In this document: piece by piece, positions 1-8,646 of the stretch
Layout of the letters: each line of letters begins with the position of its first letter
Numbering within the stretch: the first letter of the stretch is position 1
Source of the DNA: Burkholderia lata
GTDB taxonomy: Bacteria > Pseudomonadota > Gammaproteobacteria > Burkholderiales > Burkholderiaceae
Direction: 5' to 3'
NCBI RefSeq assembly: GCF_000012945.1
Contig: NC_007510.1
Span: forward strand, 1,984,001-2,048,000
Length of the DNA: 64,000 nucleotides
Notes under the pieces: model-generated
Seen by the model: only the letters and a program-made list of their open reading frames with translations
Told to the model about the DNA's origin: nothing
Database searches by the model: none
Program-made: the position numbers and the translations under genes

Positions 1-854
1 TGGACGAACGGTGCCCGCGTGGCGAGGACCAACTGAGAGAAGACGGCAGGCAGCCGTTCGCTCGCGAGTTGCCTTAGACTCGCAACCGAGTCGTTCGAAA
101 GCTGACCGGGGTGAATCGACCCATGATGGATCGTTCCCGTCTGATCGGTCAAATGACGACGCAACGCATCCGGGTTCGTTTCGTTGCGATACCAGAGCCA
201 GTTAAAGCGCCGCGCGCCCGGTTCGAGCGAGCCGTCAAGTGCAGGGATCAGAAACGCCATGAACAGCTCACCCGGTGCCTTGTGGAGTGTCATGTTCTCG
301 ACCAGCGTCGCGATCGCTGCGGCGTCGAAATCAGCCTCGTCGACAATGCCACGCCAGGCGATGTAGCCGGCGAACGACGGCACATAATCGGGAAAGATGT
401 GGGCACGCAGGGCCGATCCCATTCCATCCGCCGCAATGAGGACGTCAGCACGAACCTGTCGACCGTCGATATGAATGTTGACGCCATCGGCATCTTGCTC
501 GAAGCCAGTGACGGCATGGCCATAATGGATCTGCCCGTGAGGCAACGTGCTGCAGAGTGAGCGGTAGACCGCATCCCATGACGAGAACGGCAGCATCTCC
601 GGCTCGTCTCGCGTGACAACGCCGTCACGGTCGATCCATTGTCTGCGTCGTGTTGGCACGCTGATCATGGCGCGGCAATGATGTCCATGCTGTTCGAGAA
701 ATGCCATCATGCGCCTAAGGACGGCTACGCCACCGCCTTGTCCTCGCAACGGAGTAGGCGAGCGCTCATAGATCTCTACATCGTGCCCGATGCAATCAAG
801 AGTCAGAGCGGCTGAGAGACCGGCGATCGAACCACCCGCAACGACTACTTTCAT
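1..854 (-). CDS. FAD-dependent aromatic monooxygenase (3' end outside window)
   Basis: The reading frame starts at the ATG at 854 and stays open to the window edge (about 284 residues seen), so the C-terminus is missing. The protein opens with MKVVVAGGSIAGLSAA, the dinucleotide-binding GxGxxG-like loop of the PHBH-fold flavoprotein hydroxylases. Near residue 140 there is a VLIAADGMGS segment, the second FAD/NADPH-contact motif (DG) of this family. The GYIAWRG and RRFNWLWYR segments are shared with the intact monooxygenase at 3142-4368, so the two are paralogues. The overall look is closest to hydroxypyridine-type monooxygenases, which hydroxylate a ring carbon using NAD(P)H and O2; the substrate here is inferred only. 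A GGGAG ribosome site lies about 10 bases before the start. It is codirectional with the symporter genes upstream. Confidence 0.85.
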   Translation of the reverse strand, partial: MKVVVAGGSIAGLSAALTLDCIGHDVEIYERSPTPLRGQGGGVAVLRRMMAFLEQHGHHCRAMISVPTRRRQWIDRDGVVTRDEPEMLPFSSWDAVYRSLCSTLPHGQIHYGHAVTGFEQDADGVNIHIDGRQVRADVLIAADGMGSALRAHIFPDYVPSFAGYIAWRGIVDEADFDAAAIATLVENMTLHKAPGELFMAFLIPALDGSLEPGARRFNWLWYRNETNPDALRRHLTDQTGTIHHGSIHPGQLSNDSVASLRQLASERLPAVFSQLVLATRAPFV

Positions 855-1075
855 CTTCGCTTACTCCCGTGCGCGGCAGGTGTGAAGTACCACGGATTGA
901 ATGTCGGTCTTTCCCGCCGGCGTGCGTTTGCCGCGGCTGAGAGCGCGTTGGCGGGTGAGTCAGCCACCAACGCGTATGCCGTATTGCAACGTCCCACGGT
1001 GTTGTCAGATCGGAGATCGAATGATGCCACTATCGATCTGGTTTTGCTCGGGCGGTGTGGGGATTTGATCGGAAA

Positions 1076-2710
1076 TCAACCGTGCCGCGTCCCCCCCAAT
1101 TCGCACTCGACGAGCTGCGTGTCAAATCGTGCGCGCTCCTGTCGGGCCCGGGCCGAGTTGTCCGCAACGGAAATCACGACAATGCCGGCGAACGCGACAG
1201 CCATCGAAAAGAGTGCGGGGTATTCGTACGGGTAGAGAGCATGCGCGTGGCCAAGAACCTGTACCCATACTGTCGGACTCAATACGGTCAGCACAACGGC
1301 GGTGATGAGACCGAGCATGCCACCGATGACAGCGCCGCGCGTGGTCAGGCCGCGCCAATAGATCGAGAGCAGTAGGACCGGGAAGTTTGAGCTGGCCGCA
1401 ATCGAAAACGTAAGACTGACAATGAAGGCGATGTTTTGCTTCTCGAAGGCGATACCGAGGAGCACTGCCAGGACGCCCAGGACGAGCGTGGTTATACGGG
1501 CCACGCGCATTTCATCGCGATCAGACGCATTGCCACGGCGCAGGACATTCGCGTACAGGTCATGCGAGATCGCGGACGATCCAGCCAGGGTCAGGCCGGC
1601 TACCACTGCAAGAATGGTCGAGAATGCGACTGCGCAGATGAATCCGAGGAACACGTTTCCCCCCACCGCGTGCGCGAGATGGATCGCTACCATGTTCACG
1701 CCGCCGATCACGGAACCTGACGAATTGTGATACTCCGGATTTGACGCAACGAGTGCGATTGTCCCGAAGCCAATGATGATGATCAATGCGTAGCCGACGC
1801 CGACGATACCCGTGGCGTAAAGAATGCTCTTGCGCGCAGCCTTGACGTTGCCGACCGTGAAGAATCGCATCAGGATATGGGGCAGCCCGGCCGTGCCGAA
1901 GATCAGCGCGAGGCCGAGCGATACAGCGGAAACCGGATCCGAGACAAGCCCGCCTGGGCGCATGATGGCATCGTGCTTCGAATGCACGAGAACCGCCTGC
2001 GTGAAAAGGGCGTTCAGGCTGAAGCCGAAATGACTCAGCACCATGAGTGCCATGAATGCTGCGCCGGCGAGTAGCAGGACGGCCTTGACGATCTGAATCC
2101 ACGTCGTTGCCAGCATTCCGCCGAAGAATACGTAGACGACCATCAGCAGGCCGACGATCAGTACCGCAATGGTGTAATTCAGGCCGAACAGCAATTCGAC
2201 CAGCTTGCCCGCGCCAACCATCTGCGACACGAGATACAGCAGCACGATGACGATCGAGCTCGAAGCCGCAAAGGCCCGGATTGGCCGTTGCTGGAGCCGG
2301 TAGGACACCACGTCTGCCAGTGTGTATTTGCCGAGGTTGCGCAACGGCTCGGCGATCAGGAACAGGATGATGGGCCAGCTCGCGAGAAATCCGATGGAAT
2401 AGATCAGCCCATCGTAACCGCTTGTGAACACGAGCGCCGAGATGCCGAGCAGAGATGCCGCCGACATGTAGTCACCGGCAATCGCCCATCCGTTCTGGAA
2501 CGCAGTAATCTTGCCTCCGGCGGCATAGTGATCAGCGACGCTGTGGTTTTTGCGGGCCGCCCAGCGGGTGATCAGGAGTGTCGATGCCACAAACAACAAG
2601 AACATGCCGATTGCGACCGGATTATGGCCGTGCGTGAGCGATCCAGGTTGGGCCGCGACTGCTGGCAATGCTTCGATCGCGATGAGCGACGCGAGTAGTA
2701 CACGCTTCAT
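1076..2710 (-). CDS. actP: Sodium:solute symporter, cation/acetate permease type (ActP-like)
   Basis: A 544-residue inner-membrane protein with an N-terminal signal-like segment ([20 protein letters not shown]) and then about 13 hydrophobic spans. The stretch near residue 70, with [20 protein letters not shown], is characteristic of the ActP branch of the SSS family, which uses a sodium gradient to take up acetate and other short monocarboxylates. The length is that of the family. The start overlaps the stop of the upstream DUF485 gene by 4 bases (ATGA), the usual yjcH-actP pairing. No acetyl-CoA synthetase gene is next to it; instead it is flanked by two aromatic monooxygenases. I infer that it may import an aromatic or carboxylic acid fed to that pathway, but acetate is the safe family call. 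Confidence 0.88.
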   Translation of the reverse strand: MKRVLLASLIAIEALPAVAAQPGSLTHGHNPVAIGMFLLFVASTLLITRWAARKNHSVADHYAAGGKITAFQNGWAIAGDYMSAASLLGISALVFTSGYDGLIYSIGFLASWPIILFLIAEPLRNLGKYTLADVVSYRLQQRPIRAFAASSSIVIVLLYLVSQMVGAGKLVELLFGLNYTIAVLIVGLLMVVYVFFGGMLATTWIQIVKAVLLLAGAAFMALMVLSHFGFSLNALFTQAVLVHSKHDAIMRPGGLVSDPVSAVSLGLALIFGTAGLPHILMRFFTVGNVKAARKSILYATGIVGVGYALIIIIGFGTIALVASNPEYHNSSGSVIGGVNMVAIHLAHAVGGNVFLGFICAVAFSTILAVVAGLTLAGSSAISHDLYANVLRRGNASDRDEMRVARITTLVLGVLAVLLGIAFEKQNIAFIVSLTFSIAASSNFPVLLLSIYWRGLTTRGAVIGGMLGLITAVVLTVLSPTVWVQVLGHAHALYPYEYPALFSMAVAFAGIVVISVADNSARARQERARFDTQLVECELGGTRHG

Positions 2711-3069
2711 TGATCGTCCCCTTGACGGATCGACGCGACGATCGCGTCATAGACGGAATTGGCCCGGTACACGTATACAGCGACCAGTGCAAATGTCAGG
2801 GCGAACATGCCGAAACCGACGGGGATACCCCACGTAGTCGGTTGGCCTTGAACGATCTGTTGTCCGAGCAACTGCGGGAAGAACGCGAGAGTAAGGATGA
2901 ACGCGAAATAGATCGCGAGCATCGCGATCGTCATCGACCAGGCAAAAGTGCGGCGCCGTTTGACCAGGTCACGAAAGCGCACGTCGCTCAGCAACGGATG
3001 CTGCGTTACCGTAGCGGACGCCTCTGTGTTCAGGGCAACGCCTTCGGTGGCCGAAATTGGGTGATCCAC
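2707..3069 (-). CDS. DUF485 small membrane protein (YjcH-like partner of ActP)
   Basis: A 120-residue protein with two hydrophobic spans (about residues 41-62 and 78-100) and an arginine-rich cytoplasmic stretch between residues 28 and 38, as in the DUF485/YjcH family. These small proteins are nearly always co-transcribed with an acetate-type SSS permease and are thought to assist it. The GTG at 3069 is chosen as start because AAGGAG sits 5 bases before it; a longer open frame reaching 3129 has no comparable site. Its stop overlaps the permease start by 4 bases, implying translational coupling. There is a 72-base gap to the monooxygenase gene upstream, so the four genes could form one transcript. 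Confidence 0.85.
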   Translation of the reverse strand: MDHPISATEGVALNTEASATVTQHPLLSDVRFRDLVKRRRTFAWSMTIAMLAIYFAFILTLAFFPQLLGQQIVQGQPTTWGIPVGFGMFALTFALVAVYVYRANSVYDAIVASIRQGDDQ

Positions 3070-3141
3070 GATGTCTCCTTCGTGTTGTGTCTGTTGTAAC
3101 GCTAGGCGGGAGCGACCGACGACAGGCACTCCCGTTCACGA

Positions 3142-4368
3142 TCAGAAGTGCGGTGGAACGGCGGTTTCCCGCATGACAACCTCTGGTGTCCGGTAACGTT
3201 CAGCCATTTCGCGTTCAGTGTCGTTCTTGAGCTGTGCCTGCATGTAGGCGCCAAGGTGGCGCGCATGTTGCACGATAGCGATGCCGAACTGCGTGCGTAT
3301 CTGGCTGTATTCGGACAGGGCATCGAGCGTATCGGTGCGCGTCGCGAGGGCGGTGACGAGCGCCATTGCGTCGCCCGCAGCTTTCGCGACACCCATTCCA
3401 CAATGCGGTCGTGCCACAAACGCGGCATCGCCGAGCAGGGCAATGCGGCCGAATGCCATTTGCGGCACTTCAAGATCAAAGATCGGCTGGAACAGCGGCT
3501 GGGTTGCCCGCGAGACGACTTCTGCAAACTGGGGCGCCAGGAGTGCCTGCGCTGCTTCTTCGACATCGGCGATCACTTCGCGGCGGATGAACGTTGGGGG
3601 AATGCCGCCCTCCCAAAGTTTTCCGGTGGCGTCGGTCAGCAGGTTGGGTAAATCTTCCTCTTCGCTAGCGGGTCGGTACCAGACAAAGTTGTAGCGTCGC
3701 TCGCCGGGCTTTGTGCTGTTGCCATGCCCCGCGACTGGATAGCCAAGAATTTGTTCTCGTGGAGGCAGGCCAAACGCGAAATTTTCGAATAGCGCCGCAT
3801 GGGTGGAGTCCGACAGGCTGAGTTCGTCGGCAAGGCCACGCCATGCGACATATCCAGCGTACTGGAGCGGGGTACCCGGCAGGAATTTTTCGCGCACTGC
3901 CGAGCGGAACCCGTCAGCGGCGATGACCAGGTCAGCATGTACCACCGAGCCGTCCGAAAGCATGACGGACGCGCGGTCCGACCCATCGGTGACACTGGTC
4001 ACGACTGCTCCGGAATGGTAGTGCTGGTCCGGCAATGCAGAGCGAAGCACGTGATACATCTTGCTCCACGCAGTGAGCGTCTGGGGTAACCGGTGTTCGG
4101 AGACGATCGTGCCATCCTGACCAAGCGTAATCCGTGATTCAACCTTTACGCCGATCGTCTCGTCGAGGCGAACGCCTGCAGCGAGCATCACTTCAAACAA
4201 CTCAGGGTGTGTGACGATGCCGGCACCGCGGCCGGACAGCTCTTCAGGTACGCGCTCGAAAACGTCAACGTCCCAACCATTGCGCAGAAGAAGGTTCGCG
4301 GCAAAGAGCCCGCCCAGCGAGCCGCCGACGATGACGGCCTTCCGGTTCGCCGATGTACTGTTGTTCAT
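3142..4368 (-). CDS. FAD-dependent monooxygenase (PHBH-fold hydroxylase)
   Basis: A 408-residue flavoprotein. The N-terminal AVIVGGSLGGLFAANLL is the FAD-binding Rossmann loop, VIAADGFRSAVREKF is the DG motif, and GRIALLGDAAFVARP is the GD motif that contacts the flavin ribityl chain, all in the expected order. The segments GYVAWRG and RRYNFVWYR match the partial enzyme at 1-854. It should add one oxygen atom to an aromatic or N-heteroaromatic ring using NAD(P)H; substrate unknown. The start at 4368 is preferred over the one 13 codons upstream because GGAG stands 7 bases ahead and because it follows the VOC gene stop with one base between (TGAAATG). It is therefore coupled to the VOC gene. 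Confidence 0.9.
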   Translation of the reverse strand: MNNSTSANRKAVIVGGSLGGLFAANLLLRNGWDVDVFERVPEELSGRGAGIVTHPELFEVMLAAGVRLDETIGVKVESRITLGQDGTIVSEHRLPQTLTAWSKMYHVLRSALPDQHYHSGAVVTSVTDGSDRASVMLSDGSVVHADLVIAADGFRSAVREKFLPGTPLQYAGYVAWRGLADELSLSDSTHAALFENFAFGLPPREQILGYPVAGHGNSTKPGERRYNFVWYRPASEEEDLPNLLTDATGKLWEGGIPPTFIRREVIADVEEAAQALLAPQFAEVVSRATQPLFQPIFDLEVPQMAFGRIALLGDAAFVARPHCGMGVAKAAGDAMALVTALATRTDTLDALSEYSQIRTQFGIAIVQHARHLGAYMQAQLKNDTEREMAERYRTPEVVMRETAVPPHF

Positions 4369-4369
4369 T

Positions 4370-4852
4370 TCAGTCTCCGTTGGTTCCGGCGGCTTGCTCG
4401 GTAGCACCCGGCACAGTCAGGTGAGCAACCTCAGCGGCGGGGTAATTGAGTTCGATGGTGACGCCCGACGGATCTTCGATGAACACCTGATGCAACCCAA
4501 GGCTCGGCACTGTCCGGTCGCGCCAGACGATGTTTTCTGCACGTAACGTGTCCCAAAGCGCTTCGACGCCAGTGGCCAAGAACGCAATGTGGTCAACGGT
4601 TCCCGTACCGGTGGTCGGTACGTCCTTGTCGCCGAGATAGGCGGCGAGACCGGCGGGGTTATCGGGGTCAACCCCGACGATGTGGACCGTTCCGTAGTCG
4701 GCCTCGTCGTCCCCCTTGTAGAGCCACACGCCAGGGAAATCGAATGGAGGACGGTAGCCGCGACTGAAGCCGAGTACGCGCTCATAGAACCGGCACGATT
4801 TCTCGAGATCGAGTGTACGGATCGAGTAGTGGGCAAGTCTGGTAACAGGCAT
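4370..4852 (-). CDS. VOC-family (glyoxalase/extradiol dioxygenase fold) protein
   Basis: A 160-residue protein with two beta-alpha-beta-beta-beta modules. It opens with RLAHYSIRTLDLEKSCRFY, including the metal-ligand His8, and the second module has DHIAF (His near 88) and a final Glu in VTIELNY (near 133), fitting a 2-His-1-Glu metal site. This family includes ring-cleaving dioxygenases, glyoxalases and epimerases. Being first in a cluster with two aromatic hydroxylases, a ring-cleavage or isomerase step on a hydroxylated product is plausible but not shown. The translational start has GGAGCG just before it. It lies directly downstream of the tandem dyad operator and is probably the first gene of the operon. 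Confidence 0.85.
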   Translation of the reverse strand: MPVTRLAHYSIRTLDLEKSCRFYERVLGFSRGYRPPFDFPGVWLYKGDDEADYGTVHIVGVDPDNPAGLAAYLGDKDVPTTGTGTVDHIAFLATGVEALWDTLRAENIVWRDRTVPSLGLHQVFIEDPSGVTIELNYPAAEVAHLTVPGATEQAAGTNGD

Positions 4853-4867
4853 CGGGCGCTCCTTAAT

Positions 4868-4896
4868 TTATCAGTCGATAAGTTATCGTTCGATAA
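4868..4896. promoter_or_regulatory. Tandem dyad operator upstream of the VOC/monooxygenase operon
   Basis: Two 14-base elements stand one base apart: TTATCAGTCGATAA at 4868-4881 and TTATCGTTCGATAA at 4883-4896. Each has TTATC/GATAA inverted arms. They lie 16-44 bases upstream of the VOC start, where they would overlap the promoter, as expected for a MarR- or TetR-type repressor site. No such regulator gene lies next to it in the window. Confidence 0.6.
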
Positions 4897-5197
4897 ATTG
4901 TAGCCGAAAATTCCGTGAGGACAAGAAGGAGGCTGGGCCGTGTTAACCCTTGATCAAAAAAGATGCCGCGTGCGATCGCCGGATGGGGTTGGGGTCCGCA
5001 AGCAGGTGTGTGTTGGCGCCGACAATGCGGAATGAAAGACGTCGAATCGCAGGGATTGCGCAGCTAACGTTGGTAGAACGTAAGAGTGACTCGAAGACCG
5101 AACACGGCGAGCGGTTCAACGAAATGCACGTGCCTAACCGAGTTGCCTCGATGTGCAATTAGCCGGCCTTGGCGATCATCGATGATGTGTCCCAACC
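4897..5197. other. Intergenic region, no convincing gene
   Basis: This stretch between the catabolic operon and the zinc-finger gene holds only short frames (for example 70 codons at 4950-5162, plus strand) without a recognisable domain or a ribosome site. It presumably carries the promoter for the VOC operon and downstream sequence of the zinc-finger gene. Confidence 0.5.
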
Positions 5198-5470
5198 TCA
5201 AGGGTCTATCTCACCGGCGATAGTTTTGTCCTCGTAGCACCATACCCAATGCTCGCCGGGTTCGATCGATCGAGCAAGGCGATGGCCGGTCTCCAGATAG
5301 TGTTTGCTTGCATGACGATTCGGAGATGAGTCGCAGCAGCCGACGCGTCCGCATGTCAGACACAAACGGAGATGTACCCAACGATCCCCGGATTTGACGC
5401 ATTCTTCGCAGTAGTCTATCTCGGTGGTCAGGATGCGAGCTTCGCCGAGGTGAGTACATTTCGTGTTCAT
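5198..5470 (-). CDS. UBP-type zinc-finger domain protein
   Basis: A 90-residue protein made almost entirely of a zf-UBP fold. Cys5 and His7 are followed by a YCEEC pair, LCLTCGRVGCCD, NRHASKHYLETGH and HWVWCYED, giving the Cys/His series that binds zinc in this family. In eukaryotes the domain recognises free ubiquitin C-termini; bacterial stand-alone versions have no settled function. The start at 5470 is chosen because GGAGT lies 6 bases upstream; a longer frame to 5689 lacks any domain in its extra part. The gene is divergent from the thioredoxin-reductase-like gene at 5865-7136. I recall the two types as frequent neighbours in Burkholderia, suggesting a common redox or zinc role, which is inference. 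Confidence 0.85.
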   Translation of the reverse strand: MNTKCTHLGEARILTTEIDYCEECVKSGDRWVHLRLCLTCGRVGCCDSSPNRHASKHYLETGHRLARSIEPGEHWVWCYEDKTIAGEIDP

Positions 5471-5737
5471 CGTCGACTCCGTGAACATGTTTGGATGTTG
5501 GTTGGCATACCCCAACGCGACAACAGACGAGCGGGGCATCTCGATGCTTCCGTCGGCCACGAATCGAACAATAGGAAACGCCACGTGCAATCGACGTTGA
5601 CGCGTGGCATTGTTCCGCAGGATTCTTGCACGGTTGATACGGTCGTTCGGGAGATTGTGCAAGAATGAACCGGCAGTGCCATTTTGCACGACCTCTCCGC
5701 AGCAGAGTCTGAATACTTATTAAACGATCCAAATCAT

Positions 5738-5771
5738 GTCATGTCGCTCGGAGTGGTCCGAGCGACATGAC
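5738..5771. repeat. Perfect 15-bp-arm inverted repeat in a 5' leader
   Basis: GTCATGTCGCTCGGA (5738-5752), then loop GTGG, then its exact reverse complement (5757-5771). It lies 94-127 bases upstream of the flavoprotein start and in the divergent spacer with the zinc-finger gene. There is no T-run after it, so it is not a classical terminator. It could be a leader hairpin or a protein-binding site. Confidence 0.7.
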
Positions 5772-5864
5772 GATTCATCGACCGAGGAGACTGCCGCGTT
5801 GCTCGATATGCTCAGATTGCATCGAGCGAACGTTGCACGATCTGGCGAACAAACGGAGGTTCTT

Positions 5865-7136
5865 ATGACTCAATCCTCGCACGTCAAGGTGATCGGTCTG
5901 CCGCACAGCAAGGATGCTTACGCAATTCGTGACTTTCTGAAGCGTGGTGTGGTTGAGTATGAGTGGTGCGAGTTGACTTCCGACAACGACTGCATGCGAG
6001 AACTCGGCATCACACCGCTGAGAGACGTTCGGTTACCGGCCGTCATCTTCCCGGACGGATCGTGCCTATTTCAACCCACGCTGTCGGAGATTGCGACGAA
6101 GCTGGGTTGGGTCGTTCGACCACGCTTCGTCGAATATGACGTCTCTATCTATGGCGCGGGTCCGGCCGGTTTGTCAGCGGCCGTATATGCAGCCTCTGAA
6201 GGTCTGAGAGCGGTCGTGATCGAGCGCAATGCTGTTGGTGGGCAAGCGGGCACGAGTTCTCTTATCGAGAACTATATGGGTTTCCCGGAGGGCATCCCCG
6301 GAGCGGAGCTCACGGAGCGCGCGCGTCAGCAAGCCGTCAAGTTCGGCGTCGAGCTTTTAATGATGCGTGAGGGCGTTCATGCATCGTTCGTCGATGGCAA
6401 GATCCGCGTCGATCTTGCCGACGGTTCGATCCTGACGGCAAGATCGAACATTTGTGCGACAGGGATTGAATATCGCAGCCTCAATGTTCCCGATGAGCAG
6501 AAGTTTCTCAATGCAGGCCTGTTTTACGGTGCTGGATCAAGTGAAGCGCCGATGTGTGAAGGGAAGGAAGTGTTCATCGTCGGCGGCGGAAACTCGGCTG
6601 GGCAAGCAGCAATGAACTTCTCAAGGCATGCGACCGAAGTCACGTTGATCGTGAGAGGAGCGTCGCTCGCGGCAACACTCTCGCAGTACTTGATCGAAAG
6701 ACTGGAGAAAACCGACAACATCAAGGTTCGCTACGGTTCAAAAGTGACGGCGCTCCACGGTGAAGGGACGCTCGAGGCAATCGAAATCCAATCGGAGCGA
6801 GGCGAGAGCGAGGTGGTTCGGACAAGCCACTTGTTCGTTTGTATCGGTGGTGCGCCGAACACGGAATGGGCGAAGGATACAAGCATCATCCGCAACCCGG
6901 ATGGCTATTTGGTCACGGGAAGCGATTTGTATGAACACCCATCGTTCGAGAAGGTATGGCCGCTGGAACGGCGACCTTATTTTCTGGAGACAAGTGTCCC
7001 AGGGTCGTTCGCAGCGGGCGACGTGCGATCGGGGTCGGTCAAGCGGGTCGCGTCGGCGGTAGGCGAGGGGGCAATGGCCGTGACCTTTGTACACCGATTT
7101 CTTGCGGAAAATTCCCCAGGCCCGGTGAGCACGTGA
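5865..7136 (+). CDS. Thioredoxin-reductase-like FAD oxidoreductase with N-terminal thioredoxin-fold domain
   Basis: A 423-residue flavoprotein. Residues 1-80 resemble a glutaredoxin/thioredoxin-like module (VKVIGLPHSKDAYAIRDFL) without an active CXXC. From about residue 92 comes a class II pyridine nucleotide reductase: SIYGAGPAGLSAAVYAA binds FAD, GGQAGTSSLIENYMGFP is typical of thioredoxin reductases, VFIVGGGNSAGQAAM binds NADPH, and FAAGDVRSGSVKRVASAVGEG is the C-terminal FAD motif. The CATC redox pair of true thioredoxin reductases is absent, so it cannot reduce thioredoxin in the standard way. Longer homologues can carry a cyclic-nucleotide-binding domain, which this one lacks. The ATG at 5865 has a strong ACGGAGG site 7 bases upstream; a longer frame to 5736 runs through the leader hairpin and is rejected. 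Confidence 0.85.
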   Translation: MTQSSHVKVIGLPHSKDAYAIRDFLKRGVVEYEWCELTSDNDCMRELGITPLRDVRLPAVIFPDGSCLFQPTLSEIATKLGWVVRPRFVEYDVSIYGAGPAGLSAAVYAASEGLRAVVIERNAVGGQAGTSSLIENYMGFPEGIPGAELTERARQQAVKFGVELLMMREGVHASFVDGKIRVDLADGSILTARSNICATGIEYRSLNVPDEQKFLNAGLFYGAGSSEAPMCEGKEVFIVGGGNSAGQAAMNFSRHATEVTLIVRGASLAATLSQYLIERLEKTDNIKVRYGSKVTALHGEGTLEAIEIQSERGESEVVRTSHLFVCIGGAPNTEWAKDTSIIRNPDGYLVTGSDLYEHPSFEKVWPLERRPYFLETSVPGSFAAGDVRSGSVKRVASAVGEGAMAVTFVHRFLAENSPGPVST

Positions 7137-7245
7137 GTTCAAACGAATGTGCTGATTCTGCCCGGCAAGCGGTTTTCGGCACGCCCCGGTTCGCAGTGAC
7201 GTGACATATTAAAAATCCTGAAAATTCCTTAATTTTTTGAGTCTG

Positions 7246-8646
7246 TCATCGTGCGTCTGCTGGGACTGGCGGTATCCATCCGCCACCCAGTGCACGCACA
7301 AGGCTTACCGTCGCGACCGAGTAGGCCTGGCGGCTATGGATCCACTGGCGCTGCGCATTGAGAGCGTCCCGATCGGCGTCTATCACCTCCAGGTAACTGA
7401 CGTAGCCATGCTCGTATCGGCTCACTGACAGTCGTGCTGCGGCCTCGGTAGTACGTGCCGCGCTATCGAGGCGTGCGATCCGTTCCTTCTCGGACGCAAT
7501 GTTGTTGAGCGCATCCTGTACCTCGCGTAGCGCGCCGATTGCGATTGAGCGATAGTTCGCGTCTGCAACGGTTACCCCTGCCTGGGCGGCGGCCACTGCC
7601 GCGTCACGCTTGCCACCATCGAAGATAGTCTCGGCCATGCTCAGGCCGAAGCTCCACAGCGAACTGTTACGGTCGAGGAATGTACGCAGGTCGCGACTCG
7701 CAAAGCCACCTTGTGCGGTGAGCGACAGCGTGGGCAGCCAGGCCTTGCGGGCAATGCCAAGCTCGAGCGATGCCGCATCCACACGGCGCTCGGCTGCGAA
7801 TACATCTGGTCGATGGCCGAGCAACGCGGACGGCAAGCCGGATGGCACATCCGGCACACGGAGGTTCACCGCGGTCGGATCGATTGCGATCGCAGTTGGC
7901 GATACGCCGGTCAGGATGGCGAGCGCGTCGATGAGATTTTCACGGGTCCGCTGGCTGTCCGCAAGGTCGGCTCGCGCAGTGTCGAGATCGGCCGCTGCGC
8001 GTAGAGAATCGAGATCGCTCGCCGCGCCGGCTCGCACGCGTGCGGAGATCACATCGAGCGCTGTGTATCTCAGGTCGATCACACGAGTAAGTGCGTTGAG
8101 ATCCTGTTCAACATAATGCAGCGTCAGGTAGTCGCTCGCGACATCCGTTGCGACGCGTAGACGAACAGCGTCTCGATCTGCGATTGCCTGCAGCACATTC
8201 TCGCGTTCGATGTCGACATCTCCGCGCACGCGTCCCCACAGGTCGATTTCGTAGCTTGCTGTCACCGGGGCCGACCAGTTATGCATCATGCGTTTCGGCA
8301 GTGCGTTGTCAACGGTGCCAGAGACACGTGCGCGACTGAACGAGGGGTCGACGGTAACTGACGGCAACAGCGAGGCCTCGTGCATGCCGAGCAGCGCCTG
8401 AGCTTGATCGATCCGCGCGGATGCGGCACGGATGTCATTGTTGTGTGTGAGTGCGGCATCGACGAGTGCACTGAGTTGCGGGTCGCCGAACAGCGCGGGC
8501 CAATCGGTCAACGCGGCCTCGTGCGCAAGCGGTGTACCAGCGTGGCGGAACGTATCATGTCCGACTGGTACCGGCACGAGCGGCCGCGGGACAATCGTGC
8601 AAGAGGCCAGCGCGTACGCGGCGATCAGGGCGGATGCACGTTTCAT
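7246..8646 (-). CDS. Outer-membrane efflux lipoprotein (NodT/OprM family)
   Basis: A 466-residue outer-membrane factor. The first 16 residues (MKRASALIAAYALASC) form a lipoprotein signal with Cys16 as the acylated residue. Two repeats of the TolC-type OEP domain follow, including SYEIDLWGRVRGDVDIERE and DALAILTGVSPTAIAIDP, hallmarks of the NodT subfamily. It forms the outer-membrane channel for a tripartite drug pump. The start overlaps the stop of the HlyD gene by 4 bases, so the two are coupled. A much longer open frame exists upstream to 8943 but runs inside the HlyD gene and lacks the lipobox at its start. The inner-membrane partner is the divergent MFS gene at 9755. Confidence 0.92.
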   Translation of the reverse strand: MKRASALIAAYALASCTIVPRPLVPVPVGHDTFRHAGTPLAHEAALTDWPALFGDPQLSALVDAALTHNNDIRAASARIDQAQALLGMHEASLLPSVTVDPSFSRARVSGTVDNALPKRMMHNWSAPVTASYEIDLWGRVRGDVDIERENVLQAIADRDAVRLRVATDVASDYLTLHYVEQDLNALTRVIDLRYTALDVISARVRAGAASDLDSLRAAADLDTARADLADSQRTRENLIDALAILTGVSPTAIAIDPTAVNLRVPDVPSGLPSALLGHRPDVFAAERRVDAASLELGIARKAWLPTLSLTAQGGFASRDLRTFLDRNSSLWSFGLSMAETIFDGGKRDAAVAAAQAGVTVADANYRSIAIGALREVQDALNNIASEKERIARLDSAARTTEAAARLSVSRYEHGYVSYLEVIDADRDALNAQRQWIHSRQAYSVATVSLVRALGGGWIPPVPADAR

